From contig NZ_CP015510.2 in the NCBI RefSeq assembly GCF_001931755.2, positions 1 through 64,000 of the forward strand: a DNA stretch of 64,000 bases. The letters are read 5' to 3'. The notes beneath the pieces were generated by a model that made no database searches, was not told where the DNA came from, and saw only the letters and a program-made list of their open reading frames with translations. How positions within the stretch are numbered: position 1 is the stretch's first letter; every line of letters starts with the position of its first letter. This DNA is from Wolbachia endosymbiont of Folsomia candida. Its GTDB lineage: Bacteria > Pseudomonadota > Alphaproteobacteria > Rickettsiales > Anaplasmataceae. A program made the position numbers and the translations under genes. This document shows positions 17,839-27,142 of the stretch, one piece after another.

Positions 17839-19182
17839 TTATTTTTTACCTAGCATGTCCATCAAATCAGACTCTTTGAGTTTGCTGTGATCAACTTTAC
17901 TGAATTTATTTACCATGGAGCTCATTTGGTCATATTGCTTAATTAAGAGGTTAATATCTGGCACGCTTGTTCCAGAGCCTTTTGCAATTCTGAGTCTTCT
18001 TTTTCCGTTCAAAATATCTGGATTTTGCCTTTCTTTTTCAGTCATTGAGTTTATGATAGCTATATATTTTTTTACTTTGCTATCATCTGGCACACCATTG
18101 CTTAGCTTTTTTGTAAATGAATTAGGAATGAACTTCATTATACCAGCCATGCCGTCCATTTTATTAAGGGTTTTTAGCATCCCTACTAAATCGTTTAGGT
18201 CGAATTTACCTTTTTTTACTTTCTTTTGTAGTTTATCAATTTCTTCCTGACCGACGATTTCTGCAGCCTTTTCAACCAATGATACAACATCACCCATGCT
18301 AAGTATTCTTTTTGCAATTCTATCAGGATAAAAATCATCAAGGTCGCTTAATTTTTCACCGCAAGCAATAAATTTAATTGGGCAATTAGTAATCATTTTC
18401 ATCGAAAGTGCAGCGCCACCACGTGCATCACCATCAACACGTGTGAGAATAATGCCAGTTACACCTATTGTCTCATTAAATGATTTTGCGATATTTACTG
18501 CATCCTGACCTATCATAGCATCAGCTACTAAAATAACTTCTGCAGGCGAAGTGGCTTTTTTTACTTCCTTCAGTTCGTTCATCATATTATCGTCAATATG
18601 AAGCCTTCCTGCGGTGTCTAGTATCAATACATCATAATTATCGTTTTTCGCTGCTTTCAGCGCCCTTTTCGCAATCAAGAGCGGCTTTTCATCCGTTACT
18701 ATAGGCAGAGAGTGAACATCTATTTGTTTACCTAGCACTTCAAGCTGTTTTTGGGCGGCTGGTCTATAAATGTCCAGTGAAGCGAGCATTACTTTTTTCT
18801 TTTGTTTTTTTAGTTTTAAAGCAAGTTTTCCTGAAGTGGTTGTTTTACCAGCGCCTTGTAAACCCACCATCATAATCACGCTAGGTGGTTTAGTTGTAAG
18901 ATTTAAATCACTTTTTTCTGATCCAAGAACTGAAACTAAATTATCCTGAACAATTTTGATTATCATTTGTGCTGGAGAAACACTTTTTATGACTTTTTCT
19001 CCAATCACCTTGTCTTTAATATCATTGATAAATTGTTTGGCTACCTCGAGTGCAACATCAGCCTCAATTAAGGCTATACGTATTTCACGCATAGCGAGGT
19101 TAAAGTCATCCTCGGAAATAACTGACTTTCCTTTAAGCTTATTAAATACAGAATTTAAACTATCGGTTAATGATTTAAACAT
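17839..19182 (-). CDS. ffh: Signal recognition particle protein Ffh (SRP54)
   Basis: GTPase that binds 4.5S RNA and signal sequences and hands ribosomes to FtsY. The N domain (FKSLTDSLNSVFNKLKG) is followed by the G domain with MMVGLQGAGKTTTSGKLA, DTAGRLHID and TRVDGDARGG. The methionine-containing M domain occupies the last 120 residues, with the RNA-binding RRLRIAKGSGTSV. 447 residues is typical. The start overlaps the end of the upstream NuoN-like gene by 16 bp. Confidence 0.97.
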   Translation of the reverse strand: MFKSLTDSLNSVFNKLKGKSVISEDDFNLAMREIRIALIEADVALEVAKQFINDIKDKVIGEKVIKSVSPAQMIIKIVQDNLVSVLGSEKSDLNLTTKPPSVIMMVGLQGAGKTTTSGKLALKLKKQKKKVMLASLDIYRPAAQKQLEVLGKQIDVHSLPIVTDEKPLLIAKRALKAAKNDNYDVLILDTAGRLHIDDNMMNELKEVKKATSPAEVILVADAMIGQDAVNIAKSFNETIGVTGIILTRVDGDARGGAALSMKMITNCPIKFIACGEKLSDLDDFYPDRIAKRILSMGDVVSLVEKAAEIVGQEEIDKLQKKVKKGKFDLNDLVGMLKTLNKMDGMAGIMKFIPNSFTKKLSNGVPDDSKVKKYIAIINSMTEKERQNPDILNGKRRLRIAKGSGTSVPDINLLIKQYDQMSSMVNKFSKVDHSKLKESDLMDMLGKK

Positions 19183-20744
19183 AATAACACTAGTAGAACA
19201 CTAATTAAAAAGAGAGAAGCAGCCGAAACAAAACTCACTGAATTATAACTCAGCACTCCTTCAAGTTTAGTAATATTATTAAAGTATAGACTAGTAAGCA
19301 AATTAGTCAAGTTTTGCAATACAATTGCAGACATTTCTCTTATTTTAGAGGCCAATTTATTGAATAGTGAGATAATATATGGCACAAAAGCTCTAAAAAT
19401 CCAATCAACGTCCATTTTAAAGTTTATTCTTGGGTAAAATAACTTTCGGAGTGGAATAAACAATAAAGTGGTACACAGCAGTAAATTAAATTGAGACCAA
19501 ATATTTTTTGTGGTGTATACCAGATCAAAAATTGAAGATTGATTGTAAATAAACAAATAAGGATTGCCAGCAACTACGCATATAAACGCCAAAATGATCG
19601 TAGGTAGTTTATTTTCTTTCTCTGCTGAGAGTTTTGACTTACCTTTGGCAATAAATATGTAATAAATGAACTTCAGCCCTACGCTCAAATAAAGCAGTAA
19701 ATTTAGAATCTTATATAAATTTTTATACCCTGTCAGAGCAGCAGCATTCATTCCTACTTCAGTTGCGATGTATGATTTGCTAATAAATCCAGCAGTTCCA
19801 GGAAATGCTGCCATTGAGAGTATTGCAATTATAGCACACATGCCTTCCACTGACACGAGTTTACCAATACCATTAAAGCTAGTTGATTTTGTTCGCACAA
19901 TAACTGAATTTGCAACCACGAATAATAATGATTGATAAACAAGAGAGAAAATTATATGTAATGTAAGAATTGGTATAGCGCTCTCTGAAGGAGCAAGCAA
20001 ACTTCCTGCAATAATTAGCAGACCCATTTGCCCCACAACATTATAGCATAAAAATCTGCGAATATTTTTCTCAAGAGAAGCAAATATAATGCTATAAACT
20101 GTAGTGGCAGAGCCTAATAACGCTAATGCTTCAGCATGGTTTTTCCATAAACTAAAAGTGTGTAAAAGCATCACTAAAAAAGAGACTTTAGTAGTAAATA
20201 AAGAGAGGTAGGTGGTGCCATGCAGCGATGCAGCGGGGTATGCATCAACAACCCAAAATGAAAAAGGGAAACAAGCGCAGTTTATGAGTAGTCCTATGAT
20301 TATTAGATTTAATCCATTACTATTTTGACCAGGCAAAAGCGCTAGCCCTGCTATTAATATCACTCCAACAAAAAAGTGTACACAAGCGTACCTTATTGCT
20401 GGTCCACTTTCCTTGGAGCCCGCTGCGATGATAAAAAATGCACTAATACTCATTAATTCACAGAATATTATAACCAATATCATCTGCTTGGATAAAATTG
20501 CACCAAGTGAGCAAATAGTATAAGCAAAAAAAGATATCACCTCTGAGAAACTTAAAGTTCTGGCTGGTAAAACAACTAAAAATGCAACTGATAAAAAAGA
20601 TATTAATATGATACGAAAGGATAGATCAAAACTTAGAATTGGTTGAGACCAATTTAACGCGCTGCTTAAATTTTCAGGTAATTTCAAAACTATCACTATT
20701 GATATAGCTAGTAAAAGTAACAATAACGATTTATAAAGCTGCAC
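19167..20744 (-). CDS. NuoN/MrpD-like proton-translocating membrane subunit
   Basis: 525 residues with about 14 predicted membrane helices and the Proton_antipo_M layout: CELMSISAFFIIA with the conserved glutamate, TTKVSFLVMLLHTF with a helix-7-type lysine, SLEKNIRRFLCYNVVGQMG, and FPGTAGFISKSYI. These features are shared by complex I subunits NuoL/M/N and Mrp antiporter subunits A and D. The gene is alone, not in a nuo or mrp cluster, so subunit assignment is uncertain; I favour a MrpD-like antiporter subunit. It overlaps ffh downstream. Confidence 0.85.
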   Translation of the reverse strand: MQLYKSLLLLLLAISIVIVLKLPENLSSALNWSQPILSFDLSFRIILISFLSVAFLVVLPARTLSFSEVISFFAYTICSLGAILSKQMILVIIFCELMSISAFFIIAAGSKESGPAIRYACVHFFVGVILIAGLALLPGQNSNGLNLIIIGLLINCACFPFSFWVVDAYPAASLHGTTYLSLFTTKVSFLVMLLHTFSLWKNHAEALALLGSATTVYSIIFASLEKNIRRFLCYNVVGQMGLLIIAGSLLAPSESAIPILTLHIIFSLVYQSLLFVVANSVIVRTKSTSFNGIGKLVSVEGMCAIIAILSMAAFPGTAGFISKSYIATEVGMNAAALTGYKNLYKILNLLLYLSVGLKFIYYIFIAKGKSKLSAEKENKLPTIILAFICVVAGNPYLFIYNQSSIFDLVYTTKNIWSQFNLLLCTTLLFIPLRKLFYPRINFKMDVDWIFRAFVPYIISLFNKLASKIREMSAIVLQNLTNLLTSLYFNNITKLEGVLSYNSVSFVSAASLFLISVLLVLLCLNH

Positions 20745-20867
20745 GATAGTTCAAATCAATATGTTATATGCTATCTCAACGTATGGATAAAATCAATTTG
20801 TATGTTAACCACTAATTAAACTAATTGACCTATAATGATATCAGGGTTTAGAGGGTTATAGAGAAAC

Positions 20868-20900
20868 CGGTCAGATTAGGTTTTTAATCTAATCTGACCG
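20868..20900 (-). terminator. Strong hairpin in the gap before the NuoN-like gene
   Basis: CGGTCAGATTAG and CTAATCTGACCG form a perfect 12-bp stem with a 9-nt loop. It lies about 190 bp past the stop of the small gene at 21088 and about 120 bp before the start of the NuoN-like gene, so it could end the former transcript. The rest of the gap 20745-21087 shows no gene. Confidence 0.5.
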
Positions 20901-21087
20901 ATAGCTTTAATAGTGAGGTAAGCTTTAATATAGCACGCTGTATTTATAGCGCTACACTCGTGCATAATTTATTTTTTATTTGTGCACGAGCGTTAGTAAA
21001 TTATTTACTTTTGGAGGTAGAATTCTCCAATATAGTATATTCAGGATTCTACCAATAGAACCTAGATATTTTTAATTAATTTATTTG

Positions 21088-21414
21088 TTACAAAATGTTG
21101 TAATCAAATCCATACGCTGAGGTTACTATATCATCAAAATCTTCTTCGGGTACTTTTATATCAAAAATAAATTTAGGTATATATCCTACTTGTCCCTGAG
21201 GATCATTATCGTTCTGCACATTGCGATACATTAATTTGGCCTTTTCAGTCGATTTCTCAGCAACATCATTAGTCTGGACATACAAATATCCATTCTTCCC
21301 AAGTGTAAATATTGTAGAAGCGCTAATGGCTCTAAATAAAGCATCATCACAACCTAGACAAAGTTCTGTATAATCCTTCTCCTGAAAGTTAAATCTTATA
21401 TTCCTACCTGACAT
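21088..21414 (-). CDS. Small hypothetical protein, tandem paralogue 1
   Basis: 108 residues from ATG 21414 (MSGRNIRFNF), which has AAAGGT six bases upstream; earlier in-frame codons come before this site. I recognise no family. It shares with the neighbour at 21655 the start MxGRxIRFxFxExxYxxLC, a central FRA, and the end FxFxIKVPxxDFDDxVxxAxGFDYxxL. No membrane segment or signal peptide. The upstream and downstream flanks are also similar, indicating tandem duplication of a unit of roughly 570 bp. Confidence 0.75.
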   Translation of the reverse strand: MSGRNIRFNFQEKDYTELCLGCDDALFRAISASTIFTLGKNGYLYVQTNDVAEKSTEKAKLMYRNVQNDNDPQGQVGYIPKFIFDIKVPEEDFDDIVTSAYGFDYNIL

Positions 21415-21654
21415 AACATTACCTTTGTAAAAATAACCATTATAACGTAAAGTTATTAACAAAATATGTATATTATGGTATAATTAATTTGAAATAATTT
21501 TGGTAGAGGTGTAATAACTATAGCTTCGTATTAGTAATGTAACAATCACTACACTCATGCATAACTTATTTACTTTTGGAAACAGAATTTGGTAGCATTT
21601 TATATCCAGGATTTTACGAGTAAAACCTGGATATTTTAATTAACTTTTTTTTAC

Positions 21655-22017
21655 TTATAAAAGTTCATAATCAAATCCACGCGCTGCGCTTACTACATCA
21701 TCAAAATCTTGTTTTGGTATCTTTATCTCAAAAATCCATTCGCCTTTAACTCCTACCTCCCCATCAAAATTAGGATGCAGTTTTTCAGACTGATTCATTA
21801 ATGTTGTTCCATAAATCCCTTTACTAGTACCATTAGACTCAAGATATAAATAGTCTTTTTTTAGTGCAAAGGTCTGAGAATCTCTTTCGGCTCTAAATAA
21901 AAAACCATGACAATCGTTAGAAAACTTTTCGTAATAAGAATTTTGAGGAAACTTTTCGTAACAAAGCTTTTCATACTTATCCTCATGAAATTTGAATCTT
22001 ATATCCCTGCCTGCCAT
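21655..22017 (-). CDS. Small hypothetical protein, tandem paralogue 2
   Basis: 120 residues from ATG 22017 (MAGRDIRFKFHEDKYEKLC), with the same AAAGGT site as its neighbour. It has an extra segment rich in Tyr, Phe and Lys after residue 20 compared with paralogue 1. The conserved C-terminus (IFEIKIPKQDFDDVVSAARG then FDYELL) is the strongest shared block. Function unknown. It is divergent from purL, with about 110 bp between the starts. Confidence 0.75.
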   Translation of the reverse strand: MAGRDIRFKFHEDKYEKLCYEKFPQNSYYEKFSNDCHGFLFRAERDSQTFALKKDYLYLESNGTSKGIYGTTLMNQSEKLHPNFDGEVGVKGEWIFEIKIPKQDFDDVVSAARGFDYELL

Positions 22018-22127
22018 AACATTACCTTTGTGAAAATAACAATTATAACGTAAAATTATTAACAAAATATGTGGATTATAGCATAGTTAATTTGAAGTAG
22101 CTATAGCTCCGTATTAGAAATGTAACA

Positions 22128-25100
22128 ATGCAAACGTCTACCATGATTTTCACAAGTAAGTCGTTAAATAAAAACCATAAGCCTCTTTCAGCAAAGCATG
22201 TTATCATAGATGAAAAATGTACACTGGATTATATGACAAACATAAGAATAGAAGTTTTAAATAAATGTGAACAAGTTGGTGCAGTTAATGTTTACTCAAT
22301 TCATATAAACAAAGATCTTACAGAAGAAATATGTGAAGAAATTTGCGGACTGTTTTATAACAAAGTTATACAGGAATGTCGTTATTATATTTTCGACAAG
22401 AGTCTTGAGGAAGTTCAATATGCATTCATAGAGCCACAAGCTGAATGGGGCTTAGAAATAAGTTTTTTACCTGGCATGACCGATAATTTAGGCAGCACAG
22501 CAAGACAAATTGTTAGAGAGTATTTAATAAGTAAAGACTCCTCTGTCATTCCGGCGTGTGACGCTGGAATCCAGAAAAAAGAAGAGTGGATCCCAGTGTC
22601 AGCTACTCTGATGACAAGAGAGAGCAGTGGGCTGGCAGGAGAGAGTAGTGGGATGACACCAATTGAGATAAGCGCTAAAAGTTCAAAATTGATTTTTGGT
22701 AAAGGTGAGATTCCGACTAAAGCCTACATAAAAGAGCAGTTTAATCCTATCACTGAGTATTGTACGCTCATCTATAAGGAAAGTAGTGGTTATAGCTGGA
22801 AATACTATGGTAAGTCAAAATATGTCATTCCAGCGCTCTCTTATTTGTCATCCCAGTGCTCCGACACTGGGATCCATAGAAAAGACGTCAATTCCAGTGC
22901 CAACTACTCAAATGACACCATTAATGGTAAAGCCAAACCTGTTGACTTAAATGTGAGTGACCAGGAGCTTGAAAAAATTAGCAGGGAGGGAATTGATGGT
23001 AATGGCACTCTTGGACTTTCACTACCTGCAATGAAAGCAATAAAGGATTACTTTAACAAGCTCGGTAGAAATCCATATGATATTGAGTTGGAATGTCTAG
23101 CGCAAACCTGGTCTGAGCATTGTAAGCACAATATTTTTTGTTCTCCTATTGATGAAATAAAAGATGGCCTGTACGCGCACTACATTAAACGTGCAACACG
23201 TGAAATAAACTCTGATATATGCGTGTCAGTTTTCTCCGATAATGCTGGGGGAATAATTTTTGATGACGAGTATTTAATTGTAGATAAAGTTGAAACTCAC
23301 AATAGCCCTTCAGCTCTTGATCCATTTGGTGGAGCAATGACTGGGGTACTTGGAGTTAATCGTGATATAGTTGGTTTTGGTAAGGGTGCAGAGCCTATAA
23401 TGAATACTTATTATTTTTGCTTTGCTAAGGAAGTAAAAGGCGAACTTTATAGGGATAAGGAGTGCACCGATGAGATTTTACCACCGAAATATATAATGAA
23501 AGAAGTAATTCATGGTGTAAATGTTGCGGGCAATTGCTCAGGCATTCCAACACAACTTGGATCTGTGTATTTTGATGACAGATTCTGCGGAAAGCCATTG
23601 GTTTTTGTTGGAAGCGTAGGAATTATTCCACGCAATATAAATAATGCACCTTCGCACATCAAAGGGCCTAAGAATGGCGATAAGATTGTAATTATTGGCG
23701 GAAGGGTTGGAAGAGATGGAATTCATGGTGCGACGTTTTCTTCAGAGGCATTGTCAGGAAATAGTCCTTCAACGGTTGTGCAAATTGGTGACCCCATAAC
23801 CCAGAAAAAATTATCCAATGCCATTATAGAAGCAAGAGATCTTGGTCTTTATAATGCAATAACAGATAATGGAGCAGGAGGATTATCATCCTCTGTTGGT
23901 GAAATGGGGCAAAATGGATTTGAAGTGGATTTGAGCAAAATTCTATTGAAAAATGATGATATGGCTCCATGGGAAATGTGGATATCGGAGTCACAAGAGA
24001 GAATGACCTTAGCAGTACCGGAAGAAAATCTTTCTACATTTCAGCAGATCATGAAAAAACATGATGTGGAAGTCATTGTGATCGGGGAGTTTAATGATAG
24101 CATGAGGGCTAGGGTTCGAGTCTTATCACTCCCGCCAATAATGGATATCGAAACTGAGTTTCTGCACGATGGTAATCCTAAAATGCATTTAAAAACAAAG
24201 CCATGGAATGGAGACTGGATTCCAGTGTCAAGCACTGGAATGACACCAACCAGAACTTCTGATGTCATTCCAGCACTCTCTCCTTCTGTCATCCGAGTAG
24301 CGGACACTGGGATCCAGCATACTACAAATCAAGCTATTGAACTAAAAGAAATGCTAAGCAGGCCAAACATATGCAGTAAAGAGTTTATAGTTGTTCAATA
24401 TGACCATGAAGTTCAAGGATCATCAGTGTTAAAACCATTGCAAGGTAAAGGCAGAGTATGCAGCGCAGCAATTGTATCAAGGCCAATTCTTTCCTCAATT
24501 AAAGGTGTTGTAAAATCGCAAGGGTTTGGCTCAAGCTACGGAGAAATTGACACTTATCACATGGCAGCATGTGCAATTGATACCGCGATACGTAATTACG
24601 TAGCTGCAGGAGGGAATATAAATCACTTAGCGTTACTTGACAATTTTTGTTGGTGCGATGCTTATAATCCGGAAAGATTGTGGCAATTGAAAAGAGCTGC
24701 AGAGGCATGCTATGATTACGCCACTGCATTTAAAACGCCATTCATATCTGGTAAAGATAGTATGTTTAACGACTTTAAGGGATATAACGAAAATGGTGAA
24801 GAAGTAATGATATCTGCACCACCTTCACTCCTCATCTCAGCAATTGGGGTTATAGAAAATATTGAAAATGCTGTGTCGCTTGATGTCAAAATACCTGGCG
24901 ACCTGATATATATACTTGGAGAAACTCACGATGAACTTGGTAGATCTGAATATCAGCTATATAGTGGAACTGGTAATAACAACGTACCAAAAGTTGACGC
25001 AAAAAGCGCTAGAAAGTTGTACGAATGTTACAATCAAGCAATAAAAGATGGTATCATTGCTTCTGCAATCGCACCAAACCTTGGTGGTTTAATTATAGCT

Positions 25101-25394
25101 TTAGCAAAGTCGCTAATTGCTGGTGATCTTGGAGCTGAAATAGATCTTTCACTAGTGCGAGCAGCGGAAATACAAAATATAGATATGATGAACAAGGTGA
25201 TAATGTTCTCTGAGTCACAAAGCAGAATATTGGTTACTATTGCACCGCAAAATCAGAAAAAGTTCGAAGAATTATTTCAAGGTATAGTTTATTCATGTAT
25301 CGGTAAAGTGACAGAAGAAAAAGTATTGAATATAAAGGATATCATGGAAGTGGATATAAAAAGTTTGGCAGATAGTTATAGAAGGTTTAATTAG
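22128..25394 (+). CDS. purL: Phosphoribosylformylglycinamidine synthase PurL, with three in-frame WPEs
   Basis: Purine synthesis enzyme that converts FGAR to FGAM with ammonia from a glutaminase. The N-terminus holds a PurS-like region, followed by the two ATP-binding halves, including LAQTWSEHCKHNIF, DKVETHNSPSALDPFGGA, ITDNGAGGLSSSVGEMG and FISGKDSM. No glutaminase domain is fused, so a separate PurQ is expected. The protein has 1088 residues, inflated by three WPE-derived inserts at 22543-22659, 22823-22918 and 24215-24317, which give peptides such as VIPACDAGIQ, SSQCSDTGIH and WIPVSSTGMT. The frame is open throughout. The start ATG has no clear ribosome binding site; ATG 22143 is an alternative. 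Confidence 0.94.
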   Translation: MQTSTMIFTSKSLNKNHKPLSAKHVIIDEKCTLDYMTNIRIEVLNKCEQVGAVNVYSIHINKDLTEEICEEICGLFYNKVIQECRYYIFDKSLEEVQYAFIEPQAEWGLEISFLPGMTDNLGSTARQIVREYLISKDSSVIPACDAGIQKKEEWIPVSATLMTRESSGLAGESSGMTPIEISAKSSKLIFGKGEIPTKAYIKEQFNPITEYCTLIYKESSGYSWKYYGKSKYVIPALSYLSSQCSDTGIHRKDVNSSANYSNDTINGKAKPVDLNVSDQELEKISREGIDGNGTLGLSLPAMKAIKDYFNKLGRNPYDIELECLAQTWSEHCKHNIFCSPIDEIKDGLYAHYIKRATREINSDICVSVFSDNAGGIIFDDEYLIVDKVETHNSPSALDPFGGAMTGVLGVNRDIVGFGKGAEPIMNTYYFCFAKEVKGELYRDKECTDEILPPKYIMKEVIHGVNVAGNCSGIPTQLGSVYFDDRFCGKPLVFVGSVGIIPRNINNAPSHIKGPKNGDKIVIIGGRVGRDGIHGATFSSEALSGNSPSTVVQIGDPITQKKLSNAIIEARDLGLYNAITDNGAGGLSSSVGEMGQNGFEVDLSKILLKNDDMAPWEMWISESQERMTLAVPEENLSTFQQIMKKHDVEVIVIGEFNDSMRARVRVLSLPPIMDIETEFLHDGNPKMHLKTKPWNGDWIPVSSTGMTPTRTSDVIPALSPSVIRVADTGIQHTTNQAIELKEMLSRPNICSKEFIVVQYDHEVQGSSVLKPLQGKGRVCSAAIVSRPILSSIKGVVKSQGFGSSYGEIDTYHMAACAIDTAIRNYVAAGGNINHLALLDNFCWCDAYNPERLWQLKRAAEACYDYATAFKTPFISGKDSMFNDFKGYNENGEEVMISAPPSLLISAIGVIENIENAVSLDVKIPGDLIYILGETHDELGRSEYQLYSGTGNNNVPKVDAKSARKLYECYNQAIKDGIIASAIAPNLGGLIIALAKSLIAGDLGAEIDLSLVRAAEIQNIDMMNKVIMFSESQSRILVTIAPQNQKKFEELFQGIVYSCIGKVTEEKVLNIKDIMEVDIKSLADSYRRFN
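22543..22659. repeat. WPE 1 inside purL
   Basis: GTCATTCCGGCGTGTGACGC..GGAATCC, then GGATCCCAGTGTCAGCTAC..GATGAC and two degenerate half-units ending in GGGATGACACC. It adds about 39 codons between the PurS-like region and the linker. Confidence 0.9.
22823..22918. repeat. WPE 2 inside purL
   Basis: Starts GTCATTCCAGCGCTCTC, contains TCATCCCAGTGCTCCGACAC..GGGATCC, and ends in a degenerate TCCAGTGCCAACTACTCAAA..GACACC. It adds about 32 codons between the linker and the first synthetase domain. Confidence 0.9.
24215..24317. repeat. WPE 3 inside purL
   Basis: TGGATTCCAGTGTCAAGCAC..GGAATGACACC, a spacer, GTCATTCCAGCACTCTC, and CATCCGAGTAGCGGACACTG..GATCC. It interrupts the region between the two synthetase halves (after PKMHLKTKPWNG). 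Confidence 0.9.
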
Positions 25395-25470
25395 TTCTAT
25401 AAACTAATACTTAGGGCAATTAATTGCAATAAACCTTCTACAAATTTAAATTTAAGCGGTTATGCGTTAC

Positions 25471-25857
25471 CTATGAACCAATATAAATTTCAAAAAGAGG
25501 CGAATAATCCCAATGTTGATAGCTGAAAACTTGGGAATGACCAGGAAGCACCTCTAATTCAACTGTTACATCTCGACCAATTTCAGAATACTCAGGCTCT
25601 TTTATTAAGCGAAAATTTCTCATCACCAGTTTCTCCTGATACTCAGATCCATTCAGAACGGTCTCTATCTCCAAAGTATTCGTCCCATCATTTGTTAGGA
25701 CAATGGTTGCAGAGTAATTTTTTCCTTCGGAACGATCATGTGTATTTTTCAGTGAATCTATAGTATAACCGCGAATGATCTCTTGGTAAATGTCGTTTTC
25801 ATTGTGATCACGAACGTTGTAATCACTTACCTTTTTGAAGTGTATTGTGCTTTTCAT
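25471..25857 (-). CDS. Hypothetical protein, 128 residues
   Basis: I do not recognise a family. The sequence is polar, probably beta-rich (YSATIVLTNDGTNTLEIETV, then EIGRDVTVELEVLPGHSQVF), with no signal peptide, membrane helix or cysteine. An AGGAGACA-type ribosome binding site precedes the ATG. It stands alone between purL (convergent) and the rpiB-ubiG gene (same strand, about 90 bp upstream of that gene's end). Confidence 0.65.
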   Translation of the reverse strand: MKSTIHFKKVSDYNVRDHNENDIYQEIIRGYTIDSLKNTHDRSEGKNYSATIVLTNDGTNTLEIETVLNGSEYQEKLVMRNFRLIKEPEYSEIGRDVTVELEVLPGHSQVFSYQHWDYSPLFEIYIGS

Positions 25858-25949
25858 AATTGTCTCCTACATTTAAAAATATGCCATATTCTACATAAAC
25901 ATAGTAAAAATTTTCTTAAGTAGATTTGTCCACTGGTCAAATGTAAGAC

Positions 25950-27119
25950 TCAATCACTAAGCTTGCCACAAAGTATATAATTAACATCTACACCTTTGGT
26001 CAGATTCCATTCATTTTTTATCACGCTGTATTCCATGCCAGCCATATTATGTAATGACACATTGTTTTCTTGTAAGTGATTTGCAATTTCGGATGGCTTC
26101 ATAAATTTGTTCCAGTTATGCGTACCCTTTGGCAGCCAGTTTAATATATATTCTGCACCAACTATCGCAAGGAGGAAAGACTTGATAGTTCTATTTATTG
26201 TGGATATAAAGATCAGTCCCCCTGGTTTGAGTAATTCTATTGCTCTTTTCATGAAAAATTCTAAATTATCCACATGTTCAACTACCTCCATCAGCAAAAT
26301 CACATCATATTTTTTGTTGCTATTTAGCTCTTCAATGCTGGTATGTATGTATTCTATATTCAGCCCTACTTTTTTTGCGTGCGACTCTGCTACTTCGATA
26401 TTTTCATTACACACGTCAACACCAGTAACGTTGATGCCAACACGAGCCATTGATTCTGACAAAATCCCACCACCGCATCCAATATCAAGCAGTGATATTG
26501 CTTTTAAATCGCATTCTTTGAGCTCTTTTATTTTCTCAATTATATAAGACGCTCTTACAGGATTGATCATATGCAATGGTTTAAATTTGCCATTTTCATT
26601 CCACCATTCGCCTGCTATTTTAGCAAATTTTGATATTTCATCTTCATTATAAGTTTTTTTCTCATTATTTTGAGAGTTGATATTATTGAGTTTGTTAATG
26701 CGTTCTTTGTGTCTAATTTCTTTTGAAAATTCTGTCTCCAGAAATTGTTTTACTATTTCTTTCGATAATTTGTTATCAGTAAACCTTGCACCAAGGCAAA
26801 GTACATTTGCGTCATTATGCTCACGTGACAATTTTGCAATTTCAATATTATAACATAAAGCAGCCCTAATTGATTCAAAACGATTCGCTGCAATGCTCAT
26901 ACCAGCACCCGTGCCACAAATTAATATTCCATAATCTGCTTTCTTATTTATAATATCTTTTGCAACGCTAGTAACGTAATCTGGGTAATCAACATGTTTT
27001 GTCTTGGAATTACAGCCACAATCAAGAACTGTATAACCTAAAATCTTCAAATAAGATTTGATTTCTGATTTCAATTCAAAACCAGCGTGATCTGAGGCAA
27101 TTGATATTATATCCGGCAT
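25950..27119 (-). CDS. Fused ribose-5-phosphate isomerase B and ubiquinone methyltransferase UbiG
   Basis: 389 residues with two complete domains. Residues 1-145 are RpiB: SDHAGFELKSEI, the active-site DCGCNSKTKHVDYPDY, CGTGAGMSIAANRFESIRAALC and HNDANVLCLGAR. Residues 155-389 are UbiG, the SAM-dependent O-methyltransferase of ubiquinone synthesis: KIAGEWWNENGKFKPLHMINP, motif I LLDIGCGGGILSESMA, and LMEVVEHVDNL. The linker is a short polar stretch (RINKLNNINSQNNEKKTYNE). The two activities belong to different pathways, so the fusion may reflect gene merging rather than channelling. ssb lies just upstream on the same strand (24 bp). Confidence 0.92.
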   Translation of the reverse strand: MPDIISIASDHAGFELKSEIKSYLKILGYTVLDCGCNSKTKHVDYPDYVTSVAKDIINKKADYGILICGTGAGMSIAANRFESIRAALCYNIEIAKLSREHNDANVLCLGARFTDNKLSKEIVKQFLETEFSKEIRHKERINKLNNINSQNNEKKTYNEDEISKFAKIAGEWWNENGKFKPLHMINPVRASYIIEKIKELKECDLKAISLLDIGCGGGILSESMARVGINVTGVDVCNENIEVAESHAKKVGLNIEYIHTSIEELNSNKKYDVILLMEVVEHVDNLEFFMKRAIELLKPGGLIFISTINRTIKSFLLAIVGAEYILNWLPKGTHNWNKFMKPSEIANHLQENNVSLHNMAGMEYSVIKNEWNLTKGVDVNYILCGKLSD

Positions 27120-27142
27120 ATCGGTTTATTTAGGTGATGTTA

